From Coprinus comatus (lineage: Eukaryota > Basidiomycota > Agaricomycetes > Agaricales > Agaricaceae), in assembly GCA_034638255.1 (NCBI GenBank), contig JAWPGT010000111.1:1-59487 (forward strand): a stretch of DNA of 59,487 nt, written 5' to 3'. Shown here piece after piece: positions 1 to 12,812 of this stretch. The stretch's first letter is position 1. Each line of letters starts with the position of its first letter. A program made the position numbers and the translations under genes. The notes beneath the pieces are model-generated. The model saw only the letters and a list, made by a program, of their open reading frames with translations, searched no databases and had not been told where the DNA came from.

Positions 1-1514
1 AATTCGCGAGTCCTATATATATATGATTACCTACTGGCTTTCCACCTTGGCCTCAATCACAAAAAGCTCGAATCATTGATATTCCGAATATGACATTGAT
101 TTATGAGAAGAAGAATACTTTACTTGTTCCAAGTTTTTACTGACCTCAACTTTGGGCGCCGTCCAGCTAGGGAGTTAACACATGGGGTCCTATATGATGA
201 GATGTTACTAGTGGCAGACTCGACCCCCTCGATTTTCATGGACTATCCCGCGGTATCGAAGTCGAAAACAGAAAACGGTGAATCGTGATCAATATTTTTA
301 CACAGCTGTACATAACAAACGAATATCGAGAAAGATTACTGTATCAGGTTATACCTGCGTTATTATTAATAATACTGATAGAGATAAACCATCACAAGGG
401 TGTTAAGTATACATCATTGTTTAGTATGTTTTATGAATCATATGAATAAAAATCCAATAAGTATAAATATAGTAATGTCAAAAACTAGAGAGGATGGAGG
501 TAGAAATCCAATTGGAAATGAGTTCAGCATCGGGAGACAGTGATAATATAATAGAAGGGGAATGAGATCGAGGAGGTTATTATCAATTGGTAGGGTCATT
601 GTATGCTAGGTGGCATTGCGTTCGACATCTATTCATGCTACATGTGCACTGGTCCTTGCTGTTCGCAACGCAAGGCCGTTCAAATTCCTTATTATGCAAT
701 GTGACTCTTCAAATTGGTGTGATTGGGAGAATTGAATTATGATCGAGGATAAAGAAAGGGAAAAGTCATATGTGTTAGAAGGACCGATTATCGGATAGTA
801 TGATAGTAAGGATAAGGATAACATTGTTAACAGGATGTGATCACAGAAGTGCCCAGACAACGCTAGTACAATAATCATGGAAATTCTAATTTACACATTT
901 AGTATTAACTCCAAACGGTGACTGCAAATGACAGCGTACAGGGCTGATGCGTTTTGCTAAGTTCTGATGAACTCCCGGATAAGATTGTTTTGAGTTGAGA
1001 ATACTACATCTTTACATCCACTATACTACGTGGCCTTTGTGACTATTGCGAGGCATATTTACGTTCGGAAATTAATGGTATTTCTTGTGTTTTTGTATTT
1101 ATGCAAAAATTCCAAAAGAAAAGCCCAAAACGACGGATATTATATACTAATCGGAGGTTGAAACATGCGCTTGAAAGCTTGAATAGAAGGATCAATCGCC
1201 TTGGGTTTAATCAAGATACCACATCCAGCTTGTCTGATTTCAACAGCGCTGTCGAGCATTAGCGTCTTTTTTTTTCCCATCATTTATACTTCCCAGGGGT
1301 AGCGTTAGCGTCTGAGCCTCAATGAGGACATGTGCCAGTCTCGACTCTCAGATTAACCGTTCATTCTCCATCGATTATCGATTTCGTAAGATGCTATCTC
1401 TGGCGTATAAAATATTCGGCAAAAAATATGTGAGCTTCCTCAGTTTTCTCCCATTTCTCAACCGCAGAGTCACACATATACACTCTTGATTGATCGCTGG
1501 GTCTATCGAGTAAC
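1..1514. other. intergenic, no gene recognised
   Basis: Low-GC sequence with only short open frames (for example 103-288 plus and 633-878 minus) that lack recognisable motifs or convincing splice structure. The last 120 bases, from about 1395, are similar to the sequence just upstream of the second FunK1 copy (about 4660), so they belong to the tandem duplication and probably hold the promoter of the first copy. Confidence 0.6.
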
Positions 1515-4254
1515 ATGTCTGGACAAAATTCCTCACGAAGTGCGGTGAATGCCGCTGGAGGGTAGATACCATTCTTTCCTCCCTCCCTTGTTTGCACTCT
1601 ATATCTTTTCTGCCCAGAATTCCGAACACTCCACCTAACGGTCCAAAGATAGAATTGCCTACACAGCCACCGTATGTTCATGACGGAGAGCCAAATTTGG
1701 AAACCGAACTAAGGTACAGCTATCAACAGGTCCCAGACACCGCGTACGCACAAGTCAACAACCACCAAGAAGCAGACTCGGCGCGACCCTCAATTGCCAA
1801 AGAGATGAAGTCAGAAATCATCTCGTGCTCATTTGAAGACTTTCAGAAGAATTATCTCCCTTTTATTCCACCTGAAGAGGTCGTGCATCGTGTATGTGAG
1901 GCGCTTAAGAAAATACCAGATGCGACATTCAACGCAACCAAGGGTGACTTGGAGTCAACCAACTTTAGTCCCATTGGGAAAATTTGCCGTTGTATTGGGG
2001 AGGTGAAGATGAAGGATCTGCAACGTGAACGCAACAGCCTATTTTACCACACAGTTCCAAATACTCCCATCAGTTCTGGCATGGAGGGTTGCTCTCATCG
2101 AATTGACGCGTGCTTGACCAACGAACCACCCAAGGAAGATGAAGATGATCATAATTTGGAAAAGATACACGCGGCAAACATCACTCTGCCATTTGAATTC
2201 AAGACCAATCGTAGTAAAGAGGAGCTTCACAAAGTATTTCTCCTGAATCATTACATTTCCAACTACTTATCATGTGGCATTAGAACCAGTTGCAAATCAT
2301 TGGGGCTGCTGTTCATACAATGAATGACGATCCGCGGCGACAATTCATGTTTGCGGCAAGTCGTCGAATTCTGTGTTTTATTTTCTACTACTAAACTCCG
2401 TCTCAGATTACTATCGAGGGAAACCGCATGTCAGTTTGGTACTTCTCTCGTTCACATTCTGCCAAGTCCATATCCGTTGATATAAACGAGGTGCGAGAGA
2501 CGATCATGTATTTTTTCCCTATATCTATGAACACATTTACAGGAGCCAGAGAAATTTGTTTCTCTGATGATCTCACTTTACCATGCCACATATGAAGAAC
2601 TGGGCTTCGACCCTAATGTTTGTTGGGTGCAAGAGGAGGATGCCTTTGTTTACACGGTGCACGAGAAGTTATACAAAGCCACAGCATCCATCGTTGAACA
2701 CCGCCACAAATGTCTTACCGGACGTTCTACACGCGTTTTCATGGTTAAGGAAGTGAAATCATTCGACGATCTGACCCCAGTGGACGACAAAGAAAAGGTA
2801 CTCAAAGATGTGTGGTTGGACTCAGGCGCTTGTTCCGAAGGCCAGATTCAGTTAGCACTGTTTGATGATATTGAGAAGTTTGCTGCAGATCCAAATTGGA
2901 GACAGGATGCTCGTTTGGTGGATCTTTCTGAGGAACCCGAATCAATAGAGGAACTGGATTATCTGTTCCAGGAGAAACGCTATGAAAATCTTTTCCTGCT
3001 TATTTCGGATGAGTTTGCAGGTGTCGAGTCGAAGTCGATCCCGGATGAATCTTATTACCCAATAAATCTCCTCCCATGCTTTAAATTCACTTCTAGTAAA
3101 ACTATTGGCCCATGCTCTCAGCGTATATCTTCAGGTCCAGCAACTAGGGATAACCCACAGCTACAGAGGTTAACTGAACAGAAACCAAGACGTTACGCTC
3201 CAAAACAACGTTACTTCATAGTTTTTGACGATATATGCAAGACTGTCGATGCACTCCCGACCGTTGGTGACGCAATTCACGTTCTTGCAGGATGCGCCAC
3301 TGGTAAGCAACATGCCAAATTCTACACGTATCAAGATGCTAAAACATGATACCAGCTCTCCGATTGATGTATTGCGCAGGTTGGGTTCACCGTGATATCA
3401 GTACTGGAAACATCATGGCTGTTAGAGGTGATGGAGGTAAATGGAATGTAAAACTCGCCGATTTGGAATTTGCAAAGAAGTTTCCTGACAACGAGGAAGG
3501 TAGCCATGATCCCAAGACGGTATGTTTATGCAGTTCTGACCACATGATTTCCATTCTGACAATCCGCCAGGGTACCCCCTTCTTCATGCCATACGAAATT
3601 CTCCTTGGCAAGTACTACACTCCCGATGGTTCTTACAATCCCTCCAACAACCGACTACAAAGTATTTTCGCATCACAGCCTAAGCCAAATCCAGTCGCCC
3701 TCTTGCATAATCACCAACACGACCTGGAATCTCTTTTCTGGGTTCTCCTATGGTTGATCACCTCCAGAGTTAATCACGATAACTCTGCGAATTGGGCAGC
3801 ACCCACCTTCCAGGAGATTACTGTTTTACATATTGACCGAGGAGAAACATTTAGGACGACAATTGAGCAGGAGCTTTCCCAGAACCTTCGCCCTGAGCTG
3901 AAAGATAGGCTTCCAACAATTGTGGATTTCATACGATACCACTTAATGGGATGTATGATTACCCATTCTAAAGAGGGTGACTGGAAAGATCCTAAATCTT
4001 ATTCCCTAATCCATGCAATGTTCTTCTTGGCATTTCGAGACCTCAACAACCCAAGTCAACGTTGGGCCGCTGTTGCACTCCAAGAGCGAAGTTTCACTGC
4101 TGTCCATTTTCCACGCCCTCAATTCAAAAGTATGGCGAGACATATGAAACGCAAGGTCACTGATGATGGGGACTACAAGCTTGAACCTGTCAGTCCTACT
4201 AACGCTCCTGTACGAGGGAAGGTTTCTCGAAAGCGATCCAAAGTTGCACCTTAA
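1515..4254 (+). CDS. FunK1-type protein kinase, copy 1 (intact)
   Basis: Serine/threonine-kinase-like protein of the fungus-specific FunK1 family; substrate unknown. Proposed exons 1515-1561, 1618-2233, 2284-2355, 2407-2490, 2543-3302, 3356-3519 and 3571-4254 give one frame of 808 residues with all phases matching. The kinase core is spread over the last exons: the catalytic loop WVHRDISTGNI straddles the sixth exon, the DFG-equivalent is ADLEFAK, and the activation segment follows as GTPFFMPYEIL. The family hallmark HDLESLFWVLLW is present. The C-terminus ends in a basic KVSRKRSKVAP tail, possibly nuclear. The intron at 2356 has a GC donor (G|GCAAGT). The start at 1515 is preferred over 1592 because the paralog has the same upstream exon. 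A second, damaged copy follows directly downstream. The family assignment is confident; the biological role is not known. Confidence 0.88.
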
Positions 4255-4760
4255 AATGATGAATCCCTGTGTAGACTAACAATTACAAACCACTTGCCAT
4301 TACACAATTGGCCGAATCCTGGTAGTCGATTCCGAAATTTCATAAGAATCACCTGAACAACTTGAACTGTTGTTAGTTGGTAAACATACCCCGGGACAGA
4401 AGATCTGGAACACTGAAAAATCTGCTGCGCTTGCCTTCTAGAAGACTACTATTTCAGCATTTGGAGCAAAATTTGCCCATATGCTTTAAGAAAAGGTCAG
4501 AAAAAACATACTTTGCGCGAATGTGAATAATTCTTTTTGTTGAACGTGACATACTGAACGACACGTTATAGAACCAACCTACATCCGTAGAGTCTCATCA
4601 AGATCGGAAATCTTGGTGAAACCAGTTGACGTCAATAGTCAGATCAGACCGTCTCATCGCTGGCGTATTTTATATTCGGCGGGAAACATGTGAGCTTCCC
4701 CAGTTTTCGCCCATTTTCTAACCAACATCTTCCACCCGCAACCTATACTTAGATTGATTC

Positions 4761-7527
4761 ATGTCTGGACATGACTCTTCCTCACAACGGTCATCTGAGA
4801 ATGACATTACTGGGTGGATACCCCTCCTTTCCTCTCTTGTTTACGCCCTATATAACCTCTTCCCAGAGTCTATCATACTCCACCTCGCGAGGTACTTGAA
4901 GTGCCTGCACAGCCACCGTATGTCCATGCAACCAAATTAGAAACTGAATTAACAAACAGTTGTCAATAGGTCTGTCACACCACGCACGGGAAAGTCACAT
5001 ACCACCAAGAAACAGACATCGGCTCGACCGTCAATTGGCAGAGCCATGGAGTCTGAAATCATCTCGTGCTCGTTTGACAACTTTCATAAACACTATCTCC
5101 CCTTTGTTCCAGATGACAGGGTCGTGCGTCGTGTTTGTAGGAAGCTCAAGAAAATACCGGATACAACATTTGAAACATCCAAGGGTGACTTGGAGTCAAC
5201 AAACTTTGATCCCATTGGCAAAATCTGTGGTTACATTGCGGAGATGAAGGACTTGGATGGTCGTAAACGCAACGACCTGTTTTACCACACCGTTTCAGAG
5301 ACTCGCATCGATTCTGGCATGGAGGGTTGCACTCATCGAATTGACGCGTGCTTGACCAACGACTCTTCCGATAACGTTAAACTGAGTAAAGTCCATGCGG
5401 CGGACATCATTGTGCCGTTTGAATTCAAGACGGGGCGTAGTAAAAAGGAACTTCACAAGGTGTTTCTTCCTGATAATATTAAGTTGCAACAACTTACCAT
5501 GTGACATTAGAATCAGTTGCAAATCATTGGGGCTGCAGTTCATACGATGAATGATGATCCTCGTCGTCAATTCATGTTTGCGGCAAGTTATGGAAGCTCT
5601 GTGTTTTATTTCCTGCTGCTAATCTCCGTCTCAGATCACGATTGAGGGAGACCTCATGTCAGTGTGGTACTTTTCTCATTCTCATTCTGCTAAGTCCCAA
5701 TCTGTTGATATTAAAAAGGTGCGGGAGAGGATCGTATATTTTTTCCTGTGTCTGTTAACGCATTTACAGAAACCAGATGCATTCGTTTCTCTGATGATCT
5801 CACTTCTCTATGCCACCCGTGAAGAGCTTGGTTTCGACCCTAACGTTTTTTGGGTGAAAGAAGAGGATGCTTTTACTTACAGGGTGCACGAGAAGTGGTA
5901 CAAAGTCACAGCGTCCATCATTGAGCGCCGCCACAAATGTCTTACTGGTCGTTCTACACGCGTTTTCATGGTCAAGGAGGAGGTGAAATCACTCGACGAT
6001 CTGAACCCAGTGGACAACAAAGAGAAGGTGCTCAAGGACCTATGGCTCGACGCAGGCGCTCGCTCCGAACACCAGATTCAGTTAGCACTGTTTGAGGACA
6101 TCAAGAAGTTTGCTGCGGAGCCAAATTGGAAACAGGATCCTCGTCTAAAGCATCTTTCTCAAATATCCGAATCAATTACGGAACTAGAGTATCTGTTCCA
6201 GGAGAAACGCTATGAGAATCTTTTTCTGCTTATTGCAGATGAATTTGCAGGTGCCGAGTCGAAGCCGATCCCGAAGCAATCTTATTATCCAATAAATCTC
6301 CTCCCGGACTTTGAATCCACTCCTAGTACAACTATTGGCCCGGGATCTCAGCGTTTATCTTCAGTTCCAGCGACCGGGGATAACCCACAGCTAACGGCAA
6401 TAACCAAAGAAGAAAGAGCTAAAAGATCTTATGCTCCGAAACGACGTTACTTCATGGTTTTCGATGACGTATGCAAGACTGTCGATGCGCTCCCGACGGT
6501 TGGTGATGCTTTCCAAGTTCTTGCAGGATGTGCCACAGGTACGTGACACAACGAATTTCTACTCTGATAAGCATGCTCAAACATGATACTAGCACTCCGA
6601 TTGATGTATTGCGCAGGTTGGGTTCACCGTGATATCAGTACTGGAAACATCATGGCTGTTAGAGGGGATGGAGGTAAATGGAAAGTGAAACTGGCTGATT
6701 TGGAGTTTGCGAAGGAGTTTCCTGGCGACAATGTAGGCAGCCATGATCCCAAGACGGTATGCTTATGCAGAATAACCTCAGGAATCCATTCTAACAATCT
6801 GCCAGGGTACTCCATTCTTCATGCCATACGAAATTCTCCTCGGCAAGTACTACGCTCCCGATTCCGCCAGTGATGGTTATCGTGATCCCCCTGACATCCT
6901 ACTACAATGGAATTCCGCATCTCGGCCTAAGCCAACTCCAGTCGGTCTCCTGCATAATCACCAACACGACCTAGATCTCTTTTCTGGGTTCTCCTATGGT
7001 TGATCACCTGCAACGTTAATCACAGCGACTCTGCGAAATGGGCAGCGCCCGTCTTCCAAAAGACGATGAGTTTACATCCCAAACGAGGACAGACATTGAG
7101 GGAGACAATTCTGCAGGATCTTTCCCAGCAACTTCGCCCTGAGATGAGGGATAGGCTCCCAGACATTATGGATCGCATGCGAGAACACTTGATGGGATGT
7201 ATGATTACCCATTCTAAAGAGGGTGATTGGAAAGATCCCAAATCTTACTCCCCAATCCATGCAGTGTTCTTCTTGGCGTTTCGAGACCTCAACGACCCAA
7301 GTCAACGTTGGGCTACTGTTGCACTCCAAGAGCAATGTTTCGCCCCTGTCCATGCTCCACTCCCTCAATTTAAAAGTATGACACGACGTAAGAAACGCAA
7401 GGCCGCTGATGACAACGATGACTACAACCCCGAACCCGAAGAGGATGAAGAGGACGAACCTGTCAGCCCTACTAACACTCCTGTACGAGGGAAGGTTTCT
7501 CGAAAACGATTCAAAGCTGCACCTTAA
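4761..7527 (+). pseudogene. FunK1-type protein kinase, copy 2 (disrupted)
   Basis: Paralog of the upstream FunK1 gene with the same exon plan: 4761-4813, 4867-5459, 5511-5582, 5635-5718, 5770-6538, 6593-6756 and 6806-7527. Three lesions break it relative to copy 1. A TAG at 4967-4969 stands where copy 1 has CAG. A 1-bp insertion lies near 5020. A 1-bp deletion near 6974 (CTAGATC against CTGGAATC) ends the protein inside the HDL..LFW kinase motif; the frame resumes at 7000 and stays open to 7527. The first two lesions could be bypassed by starting at the Met at 5046, but the third truncates the kinase domain. The catalytic HRDISTGN motif is still intact. It is probably a recent pseudogene; a base-call error at 6974 cannot be excluded. 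Confidence 0.8.
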
Positions 7528-8157
7528 AATGATGAATCAATGCAACAATGACGATTCACTTGTCGTTCAACTCGTTGCTAAACTAGCTGATCAACGAAAC
7601 TTACATCTACCTATTGTACTATGTACTGTGCTAAATATATGATTATTTAATCCTACTAGCAACCTTATCATCTCACAGGCTCTCCTGCAGGAGCCTGGGA
7701 CATTGTAGCATTTGGTCGAGGTTCATGGTGAAGAAAGGCAAATGTAATTTCAGGTTTTGGAGCTGACGAGTTCATGGTTTATAGTGTGGGGACAGCCTCA
7801 AGGCTGTGTGGGAAACAGGTAGTGGTATTTAAAGTAACACAGTGTAAATTTTCTCCTTAGTTTGATACCACCATGTTCACCGGTAAAGCTCCGCCATTCT
7901 TCGTGAATGGTGTACTATTGAGGTTGTGACAACACCGGGCCCTCGCACCCCTAGCGAGCAACTCGCTTTTCAATAGCCATAGCAATTTCCTAAAAGCTGC
8001 TTAAATATGTTATTGTATGCCTATGTATGTACCAAGAAGGGTGCGTTTAATTAGTAAAATATCCAAAGCCCAAGCGTGTTACGCATTCATTCCAAAATAA
8101 AATAAAATAAGACATGCAATCACACCAATATAATGTAGAAACATAATCGCACCCTTA
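7528..8157. other. intergenic between converging genes
   Basis: No coding signal is recognised. It should hold the 3' UTRs of the FunK1 copy 2 (plus) and the tyrosine-pathway gene (minus). A short GC-rich stretch near 7925-7965 contrasts with the AT-rich surroundings but matches nothing I can name. Confidence 0.5.
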
Positions 8158-10041
8158 TTATGAACCAGTTTGTTTCCTCTCTTCCTCCTCTCTCCTAATC
8201 TCACTTTCCATAACCGCTTTAATCATCTCACTTCCCAACTTTCCAGCCTCTTCAAATCTCGGTTCAAAAAACTTCTTCGTCTCTTCAAACCTCTTTCTAT
8301 AAACTTCAAAACTTCCAAAACTAACACACTGACTCCAACCTCTAGCACCAATAACAAATTCCAAATCATCCGAACGATGCCAATGATCATAAATAGCAGA
8401 ATGAACAGCACTTTTCAAAAGTGTAGGTGAACGGAAAAGATGTTCTGCTACACCTAAGAATAATCGAAAGATGGGCGTAGCTGCAAGTTGAAGATGTGTG
8501 TATGGGTTAATATTGAGATGTGCCCAACAATCTACCATAGCAAGTAAGGAAAGATGCGAATTTGCTCGATAGTTGGAAGGTGCTGTAAGTGTTGTCCATG
8601 GGTTTGGAACGGATGATGATGTACTGATTGGACTTTCTGGTAAAGTAATATTTGAAGCTGGGATCTTGCCAAGACTGAACCGATCTAAAATGGTTGCAGT
8701 GAGAAGGATAGGTTTACGGGTAGTAGAATTTCCATGTTGCGATTCTTGTAACGGTGCTGGTGTAGACGCATTGTCGAGTGGTTGTTCTTGAATTACCGCC
8801 TGTTCTTCAACAATAGTATCTTTATCTTTATCACCATTCCATTCTCCAAAAACGGTCCTTCTAGCCCATTCCACTCTTTCCTTTAACTTGGCTCGATCTT
8901 CAAGAGATCCACTTCCTCCGCTTAACATCAATTTGAAAAGCTCTGTTGCACTTTTAGCATATTGATGGATTTGAACGCGTGCACTTGGATTAAGAATGGC
9001 AAGACCAGCGTAAACATGCCATGCATTTGAATAAATGCGTAACGTGAGGTTAACTTTGGCAGTCTCGATACCACCTACATAAAGCCCCTGTTCCCAAGGG
9101 TAGGATTCTGTTGATGCCCATGCAGATCCCATACTACAAATAACTCGTTTTTAGATAATACAAGACTAAGAATGATAAAAGAAGGAAGAAGTGTACCTTA
9201 GGAAGGCAGCGTGTATAACTGCTTGGGTATTTGCAGTCACTTGATCATGTTCCTCGTACGAGAGGTATACAAACCGAGATCCGAAAGGTCGTAAAATATT
9301 TTCAACTAAAGTAAGAGCATCCTTAGTCGATCGATATTGTATGATCACCTATGGGAGGTAAGTGATGAAAGTTACTGAAGACTATCAAGAACATACCAGG
9401 GGTTGACCAACTGGACTGACTGTGGGTCCATGTAAAGAATGGCATGAAAGAATATGTACATCTTTAGGTAGATGTGCTTCAAATGAAGCCTTTTCGGGTG
9501 CTTTGACTGAAGTTTGGCCAGCCACAATAGCGTTAACCTTTGTAGCTGGGTTGAGATGTCAGTATTGTAGAATTATGAGTTGGACCCGATGACACTTACA
9601 GGGTCCGTATTGAGCAACTACGCTGTCAATGTACTCTGCTTCCACAGAATATATGATGTAGTCGGAGGATCGTGAAACTGCATATCCATCCCGTTGGGGA
9701 TAAACACCTGGGGTATCTGGCGATGTACATTAGCACAACAGTGACATCAGCTTTAACGAAAGTACTTACCGGCATAGTCCACTTTCAGCTTCTCATAGTT
9801 TTCAGGTCGGTCACAAACATAGATCCTTCACCAGGAGTCGTTAACAGACTGAGTCATAACCGAACGTATTATGCTCAGGTACAAACTTTTTCCATCCTGC
9901 CTGGCTGAAGTATTTCGCATACATACGACCCATAGCACCCATACCTATGAGTCCAATTGTAGGTTGAGCGGATTCAGGAGCATCGGGAGTGACGTTGGGA
10001 TCTACATTGATAGGCAGAGCGAACGAGTCATATTCGGTCAT
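8158..10041 (-). CDS. TYR1: prephenate dehydrogenase (NADP+), tyrosine biosynthesis
   Basis: Converts prephenate to 4-hydroxyphenylpyruvate by NADP-dependent oxidative decarboxylation in cytosolic tyrosine synthesis. Minus-strand exons 10041-9887, 9825-9770, 9716-9600, 9545-9397, 9348-9197 and 9133-8158 join in phase to 534 residues, longer than the roughly 450 of yeast Tyr1. The Rossmann motif GLIGMGAMG is near residue 30. Next come VCDRPENY, SRSSDYIIYSVEA, the CHSLHGP substrate-site block, and YEEHDQVTANTQAVIHAAF followed by SMGSAWA. Later blocks also match yeast Tyr1: LRIYSNAWHVYAGLAI, NSHLSLLAMVD and TPIFRLFLGVAEHLF. A variable Glu/Ser-rich insert lies around residues 330-375, and the tail ends in a Glu/Arg-rich helix. 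The start at 10041 is chosen because it leaves a short N-terminus before the NADP fold. It shares a 404-bp divergent promoter with eIF3g. Confidence 0.93.
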
Positions 10042-10445
10042 ATTGAAAGTCAAAGGTGTTTTGCTGAGAGGTTGAAGGCTAGTTTCTGTCAAGTTTACAT
10101 CAATACAAGATCGGTGTAGAAACATGAATGGCGCACCGTTGCTTGTGGTGGTAGTAGAGGACAAACAAGGACCTATATAGCCCTGAAGCAACTTAATTTA
10201 GATCTGGCTGTCAAGCACAAGGTTACACCATCAATTCTCCGAGGTATTTGTGCTTCCGGAACAGCACCACTCTAGTTAAATATCCTACACATAACAGAAT
10301 AGAATTATGGGGAAGAGTATATTTGCGTTGTGTTTTCTCGAATTTATAGGGTATGAATATTGAATTCGATTTTCGAGAATATGAGAAGCTGTAGCCAATC
10401 ACAGACAAACAGGTCTGATCAACCTTTTGAATTCCATCCACCACC
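10042..10445. promoter_or_regulatory. shared divergent promoter region of TYR1 and TIF35
   Basis: The start codons of the two divergent genes lie 404 bp apart with no other gene between, so this segment must hold both promoters and 5' UTRs. I see no clear TATA box. A Kozak-like ACCATGG surrounds the eIF3g start at 10446. Confidence 0.55.
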
Positions 10446-11689
10446 ATGGCCTCATCGTATGTCCTCTACACCATCCAAACTACTAGAAAACTGAATATAA
10501 AACATCAGATCAATACCAAAAACATCCTGGGCGGATGACGTCGACGAACTCGGCACGCTTTTCTCTATATTTTGTCTTTTACGAAAAACTTATACAACCC
10601 TATCATGTCATTTTAGATAAAAGAGATCTTCCCCAAAACGAAGATTACGTTGATGAGAATGGTGTTAGGACAACCGTAACATATACAGAGAATGATGAGG
10701 GCAAACGAGTCAAGGTACGCCGAATATTTCGAGTCTTAGTATGTCACAATTTAGCTGATGCATTGCCGAATTTTTTTTTTTTTGTTGTGATTATATCTAG
10801 ATCATGCGCCGAACAAGGCAAACACTGCAAAAATCGATTGTCGACCATGCTGTCGCTGAACGTCAAAAATGGGCCAAATTTGGTCAAGAGAGGGGAAATA
10901 AGCCAGGACCCGACCGTGCAACAACTACCGTCGGCGAAAACGTTTCTCTCAAGTTGAGCGCAGGCAACAAGGTATGTCGTCGCTAAAGACATATATGTGT
11001 GTGTGACAATTGCTGATTGAATTTTAGCAATCCGAAGTGGACGAGCAACGAGAAGAGGCAGCTAAGGTTAAGAAGTCAGGTGGAGGCAAAGTTGTCTGTC
11101 GCCTTTGCAAGGGCGACCACTTTACCGCCAAGTGTCCCTACAAAGAAACACTTGCTGGTCTTGACAATGGTGCGCCCCAACAGCCACAGTAAATTGAGCA
11201 AGATCCTAACCTTTGAATCAGAATCTGGACCTGCCGAAGATGATCTTGGTACTGGTCCAGATACAACTGGTCCACCGGCTGCTGCATCAATTGGTGGCAA
11301 GTACGTACCACCATCAATGCGTGCTGGTGCTCGTGGTGCTGGTGAATCAATGAGGGGAACTGGAGGTAACAGAGAAGACCTACCAACACTGCGTGTTACA
11401 AACATATCTGAAGACACGGCCGAGAATGATCTCCGTGATCTATTTGGTGCATTCGGAAGAGTAGCTCGTGTCTATGTTGGCAGAGATCGCGAGACTGGTG
11501 TTGGAAAGGGCTTCGCTTTTGTTAGTTTCGAGGATCGTGCCGCCGCTCAGAAGGCGATTGATAAGGTAAATGGACGTGGTTATGACAATCTCATCTTGAG
11601 TGTACAATGGAGTCGTAAGCAATTCAATATCGGAGTTCTTGACATGTGCTAATCATTGATGTACAGAACCTCGACCGGATGGACGATAG
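10446..11689 (+). CDS. TIF35: translation initiation factor eIF3 subunit G
   Basis: RNA-binding subunit of eIF3, acting in cytoplasmic 40S scanning and reinitiation. Proposed exons 10446-10456, 10509-10552, 10617-10714, 10801-10971, 11028-11169, 11222-11614 and 11667-11689 give 293 residues, between yeast (274) and human (320). The N-terminus carries the SWADDVDEL eIF3g motif. Next are AVAERQKWAKFGQE and GPDRATTTVGE, then a CCHC knuckle (CRLCKGDHFTAKC) and GGKYVPPSMR. A C-terminal RRM has RNP2 LRVTNI and RNP1 GKGFAFVSF. Two borders are less sure: the second intron uses a weak GC donor at 10553, and the donor at 11170 was chosen for phase because the nearer GTAAAT at 11189 breaks the frame. 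The family assignment is certain. Confidence 0.92.
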
Positions 11690-12812
11690 TTACTTTATAC
11701 TTGTTGACGTCTCCTTGTGTTAAGAGATTGGCAATACGCTTTCTTCTCACATTGCTTAGGATCTACCACAAATTTAGATTTTTGAGGAAAGATTGGTTTC
11801 TGATGTGCATCAACTCGTATTTCCAAGGCTATCCCGTACTGGTTTCCGCTCCACATCGTAACTGTGACTCAGATTATTGTCCTCAAACTGACGATGATAT
11901 GGTAACTAATTGTCTCTTTGCCAATTCCACTTTAGCTTTCAGAGTGATGGTTCTACCTAACTGTTGATGCTCAGTTGTCGAGTATGCATTGCCCCGTCAG
12001 CGCCTTGAGTTGTCGAAGTCTTCGGTTCTCGAGCGCTCAACTGTCTATCGTGTCTTTCAGCCTACCGCTACAGTCTCGGCGCTACTATCAGCGACTTTAA
12101 AAATAGGCGAACATCTCTTTGTTCTATTTTTAATCTCATTGACAATCATCCTCTTAGTTCACTTCCCACCTCATTTCTCACTTAGTGATGGGTGGCTGCA
12201 ACTTAAGCGGTCCGCGGGTCCTCGTTCTCACTGTTCAAGAACTAGGAAGATGATTGTACAAACGTCATGGCATAGACAGTGCCGAGGGCCGCCATCTTTT
12301 CACTAATCAGACTAAGCAATGAACATCAAATCATCAAGGTCAATACCTGTACCAAACCATCAGATGTCTCTCATTGCCATCTAACAATGTGCAATCGGTA
12401 TATCTACCACTATGATTTCCGTGACCATACGAGACCGGCGCTGATTTATGTCTTGTCAAGGCGGAATATTTTGGCAGATCTCGGCGCTGTTGTTGTCACG
12501 AAGAACATCTCATTGACATGAGAACTCATGTAAGTAGACTGAAAGTTTGCTTGGTATAATTAAAATATACTAGAGTGGAGCATTTGAAGACCTACAAATA
12601 GTTGGGGAATTGGATGGGAGGAAAGTCATCTCATAACTCACTTTTCCTTCTTTCTCTCGACTCTCCTTGGCAAGAGTCCTTCGAACTCACTCTAAAACAA
12701 CCTATCACTTTACATCTTCATATCCTTCTTAGCCTCGCTTTTGGTCGGGTCTCAGATTGTATCCACTTATCGTCTACTATCTTTAAAAACCTTCGAATCA
12801 TTTCTCTTCAAT
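11690..12812. other. intergenic, no gene recognised
   Basis: Only short open frames without motifs or consistent splice structure. The first few hundred bases are probably the eIF3g 3' UTR and the last about 200 the promoter and pyrimidine-rich 5' leader of the PLAC8 gene. Confidence 0.5.

Larger units (their letters stand above)
1395..7527 (+). repeat. tandem duplication of a FunK1 gene unit (two units of about 2.9 kb)
   Basis: Units 1395-4254 and about 4660-7527 are collinear. They share the sequence before the start codon (motifs TATTCGGC and GTGAGCTTCC), every intron position, the GC donor and the sequence up to the last codon. Divergence is moderate, including small indels, so the duplication is not very recent. 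Between the units about 400 bp shows no gene. Confidence 0.85.

Noticed and set aside
103..288. 61-codon open frame near the left end
   Set aside because: No motif, no splice partner and no composition change; likely chance.
1394..1681. Two overlapping minus-strand frames opposite the FunK1 start
   Set aside because: They lie antisense to the first FunK1 exons and 5' region and show no family resemblance.
8170..8791. Plus-strand frames inside the TYR1 last exon
   Set aside because: Antisense shadows of a well-conserved gene.
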